From the NCBI GenBank assembly GCA_900553215.1, contig USCJ01000119.1:1-5066 (forward strand): a DNA stretch of 5,066 nucleotides. Direction: 5' to 3'. A program made the translations under genes and the position numbers. The stretch is from an uncultured Collinsella sp. (GTDB lineage: Bacteria > Actinomycetota > Coriobacteriia > Coriobacteriales > Coriobacteriaceae). Shown here one piece after another: positions 4,089-5,066 of the stretch (positions are counted from its first letter, which is position 1; every line of letters begins with the position of its first letter). The notes under the pieces are model-generated. The model made no database searches. It saw only the letters and a list, made by a program, of their open reading frames with translations, and was not told where the DNA came from.

Positions 4089-5066
4089 ATGGAGATCACC
4101 AAGGATATCCGCTACATTGGCGTTGACGATCATGACATCGACCTGTTCGAGGGCCAGTACGACGTGTCCGAGAACGGTATGGCATACAACAGCTACGTTA
4201 TCTTGGGCGAGAAGATCGCTGTCGCCGATTCGGTCGATGGCGGATTTGTCGACGAGTGGCTCGGCAACCTCGAGACCGTACTCGACGGCCGCACGCCCGA
4301 CTACCTGGTCATCCATCACATGGAGCCCGATCACTCCGCCGGCATCGCCGCCTTTATGGAGCGCTATCCCCAGGCGCAGATTGTGGCAAGCATGGGCGCC
4401 TTCCGCATGATGGTCAACTACTTTGGCACCGACTTCCCCGAGCGCAAGATGGTTGTCAAAGAGGGTGACGTGCTTGATCTGGGCGGCCACAGCCTAACGT
4501 TTGTCGGCGCCCCCAACGTGCACTGGCCCGAGGTACTCTTCTCCTACGAGGCTACCGACAAGGCGCTCTTTAGTGCCGACGGCTTTGGCAAGTTTGGCGC
4601 CAACGACATCGAGGATCCGGAAGGGTGGGCCTGCGAGGCGCGCCGTTACTACTTTGGCATCGTGGGCAAGTTCGGCAAGTTTGTGCAGGCCGTGCTCAAG
4701 AAGGCCGCCGACCTGGACATCCAGATCATCTGCCCGCTTCACGGCCCCGTGCTGACCGAGAACCTTGGCTATTACCTCGACACCTACAACACTTGGTCGA
4801 GCTATCAGCCCGAGGACGAGGGCATCACGATTGCCTATGCGAGCGTGTATGGCCATCTGAAGGCTGCCGTCGATGAGCTCGCATCTGCGCTCGAGGCCCG
4901 CGGCCAGAAGGTCTCCGTTTTTGACTTGGCTCGCGACGACATGGCCGAGGCCGTTGAGGATGCGTTCCGCTATGACCGTCTGGTACTCGCTTCCATCACC
5001 TATCAGGGCGAGATCTTCCCATTCATGAGCACCTTTATCCATACGCTTGCCGAGCATGCCTACCAG
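4089..5066 (+). CDS. fprA: A-type flavodiiron protein (FprA family), 3' end cut by the window
   Basis: The frame is open from ATG 4089 to the window end, giving 326 residues; the family is about 400 long, so the C-terminus is missing. Flavodiiron proteins reduce O2 to water or NO to N2O in the cytoplasm of anaerobes, taking electrons from rubredoxin or a similar donor. The first 240 or so residues are a metallo-beta-lactamase-like domain with the full di-iron ligand set: H77, E79 and D81 (in HMEPDH), H145 (NVHWPE), D164 (SADGFG) and H218 (PLHGP). A flavodoxin-like FMN domain begins near 246; its phosphate loop reads YASVYGHLK (250-258), with L257 where a Ser/Thr is usual, and the second flavin loop is SITYQGEIFPF (302-312). 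AGGAGG lies 9 bases before the ATG and an extended -10 precedes it, so it is probably its own unit and not linked to galactose use. Extra C-terminal domains (rubredoxin, flavin reductase) cannot be excluded. Confidence 0.92.
   Translation, partial: MEITKDIRYIGVDDHDIDLFEGQYDVSENGMAYNSYVILGEKIAVADSVDGGFVDEWLGNLETVLDGRTPDYLVIHHMEPDHSAGIAAFMERYPQAQIVASMGAFRMMVNYFGTDFPERKMVVKEGDVLDLGGHSLTFVGAPNVHWPEVLFSYEATDKALFSADGFGKFGANDIEDPEGWACEARRYYFGIVGKFGKFVQAVLKKAADLDIQIICPLHGPVLTENLGYYLDTYNTWSSYQPEDEGITIAYASVYGHLKAAVDELASALEARGQKVSVFDLARDDMAEAVEDAFRYDRLVLASITYQGEIFPFMSTFIHTLAEHAYQ

Noticed and set aside
4494..5057. 187-aa minus-strand ORF opposite the flavodiiron gene
   Set aside because: It is antisense to a frame carrying every di-iron ligand of the family; no independent support.

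Overview
The window reads as two gut-anaerobe genomes joined inside one gene. From base 1 to about 2170 the style is that of a Faecalibacterium-like Oscillospiraceae/Ruminococcaceae member: leucine is mostly CTG, terminators are strong A/T-flanked hairpins, and the gene types fit. From about 2200 to the end it resembles a Collinsella-like Coriobacteriia member: higher GC, CTC/CTT leucines, GAG glutamates, and a LacI regulator followed by an A-type flavoprotein. These taxon names are inferences from gene types and codon style, not from a search.

Left part. Bases 2-166 are the last 54 codons of 4-alpha-glucanotransferase (malQ), ended by a clear intrinsic terminator. A recognisable promoter (TTGTTA-N17-TACAAT with an extended -10) then drives two tandem small genes, 448-906 (152 aa) and 954-1313 (119 aa). 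Both begin with textbook double-glycine leaders (SY..[IV]SEEE[ML]..[LI].GG) followed by long, hydrophobic, unfamiliar cores. Leader form and size recall the Faecalibacterium MAM (microbial anti-inflammatory molecule) type of secreted protein. This secreted-peptide pair is the most interesting biology in the window. No processing peptidase/ABC transporter is present here. A 16-bp hairpin, apparently bidirectional, closes the operon and also ends the convergent galactokinase gene.

Middle. Galactokinase (1381-2589, minus strand) is a full 402-residue ORF with all GHMP-kinase motifs. Its codon use changes abruptly inside the ATP-binding PSGGGLSSSAA motif at about 2170-2200: leucine is mainly CTC before, and no CTC was found after. 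The gene looks chimeric, from a metagenome assembly join or, less likely, a real recombination.

Right part. A 338-bp divergent intergenic region separates galK from a LacI-family repressor (2928-3959). It holds three copies of GAGTACGTTAACA, two direct and one inverted, which form a coherent set of LacI-type operators with a central CG. The inferred circuit is autoregulation plus control of galactokinase. Beyond the repressor, an extended -10 promoter precedes an A-type flavodiiron protein gene (4089 to the window end, 326 codons present) with the complete di-iron ligand set, probably for O2/NO detoxification. No RNA genes, insertion sequences, CRISPR arrays or origins were seen.
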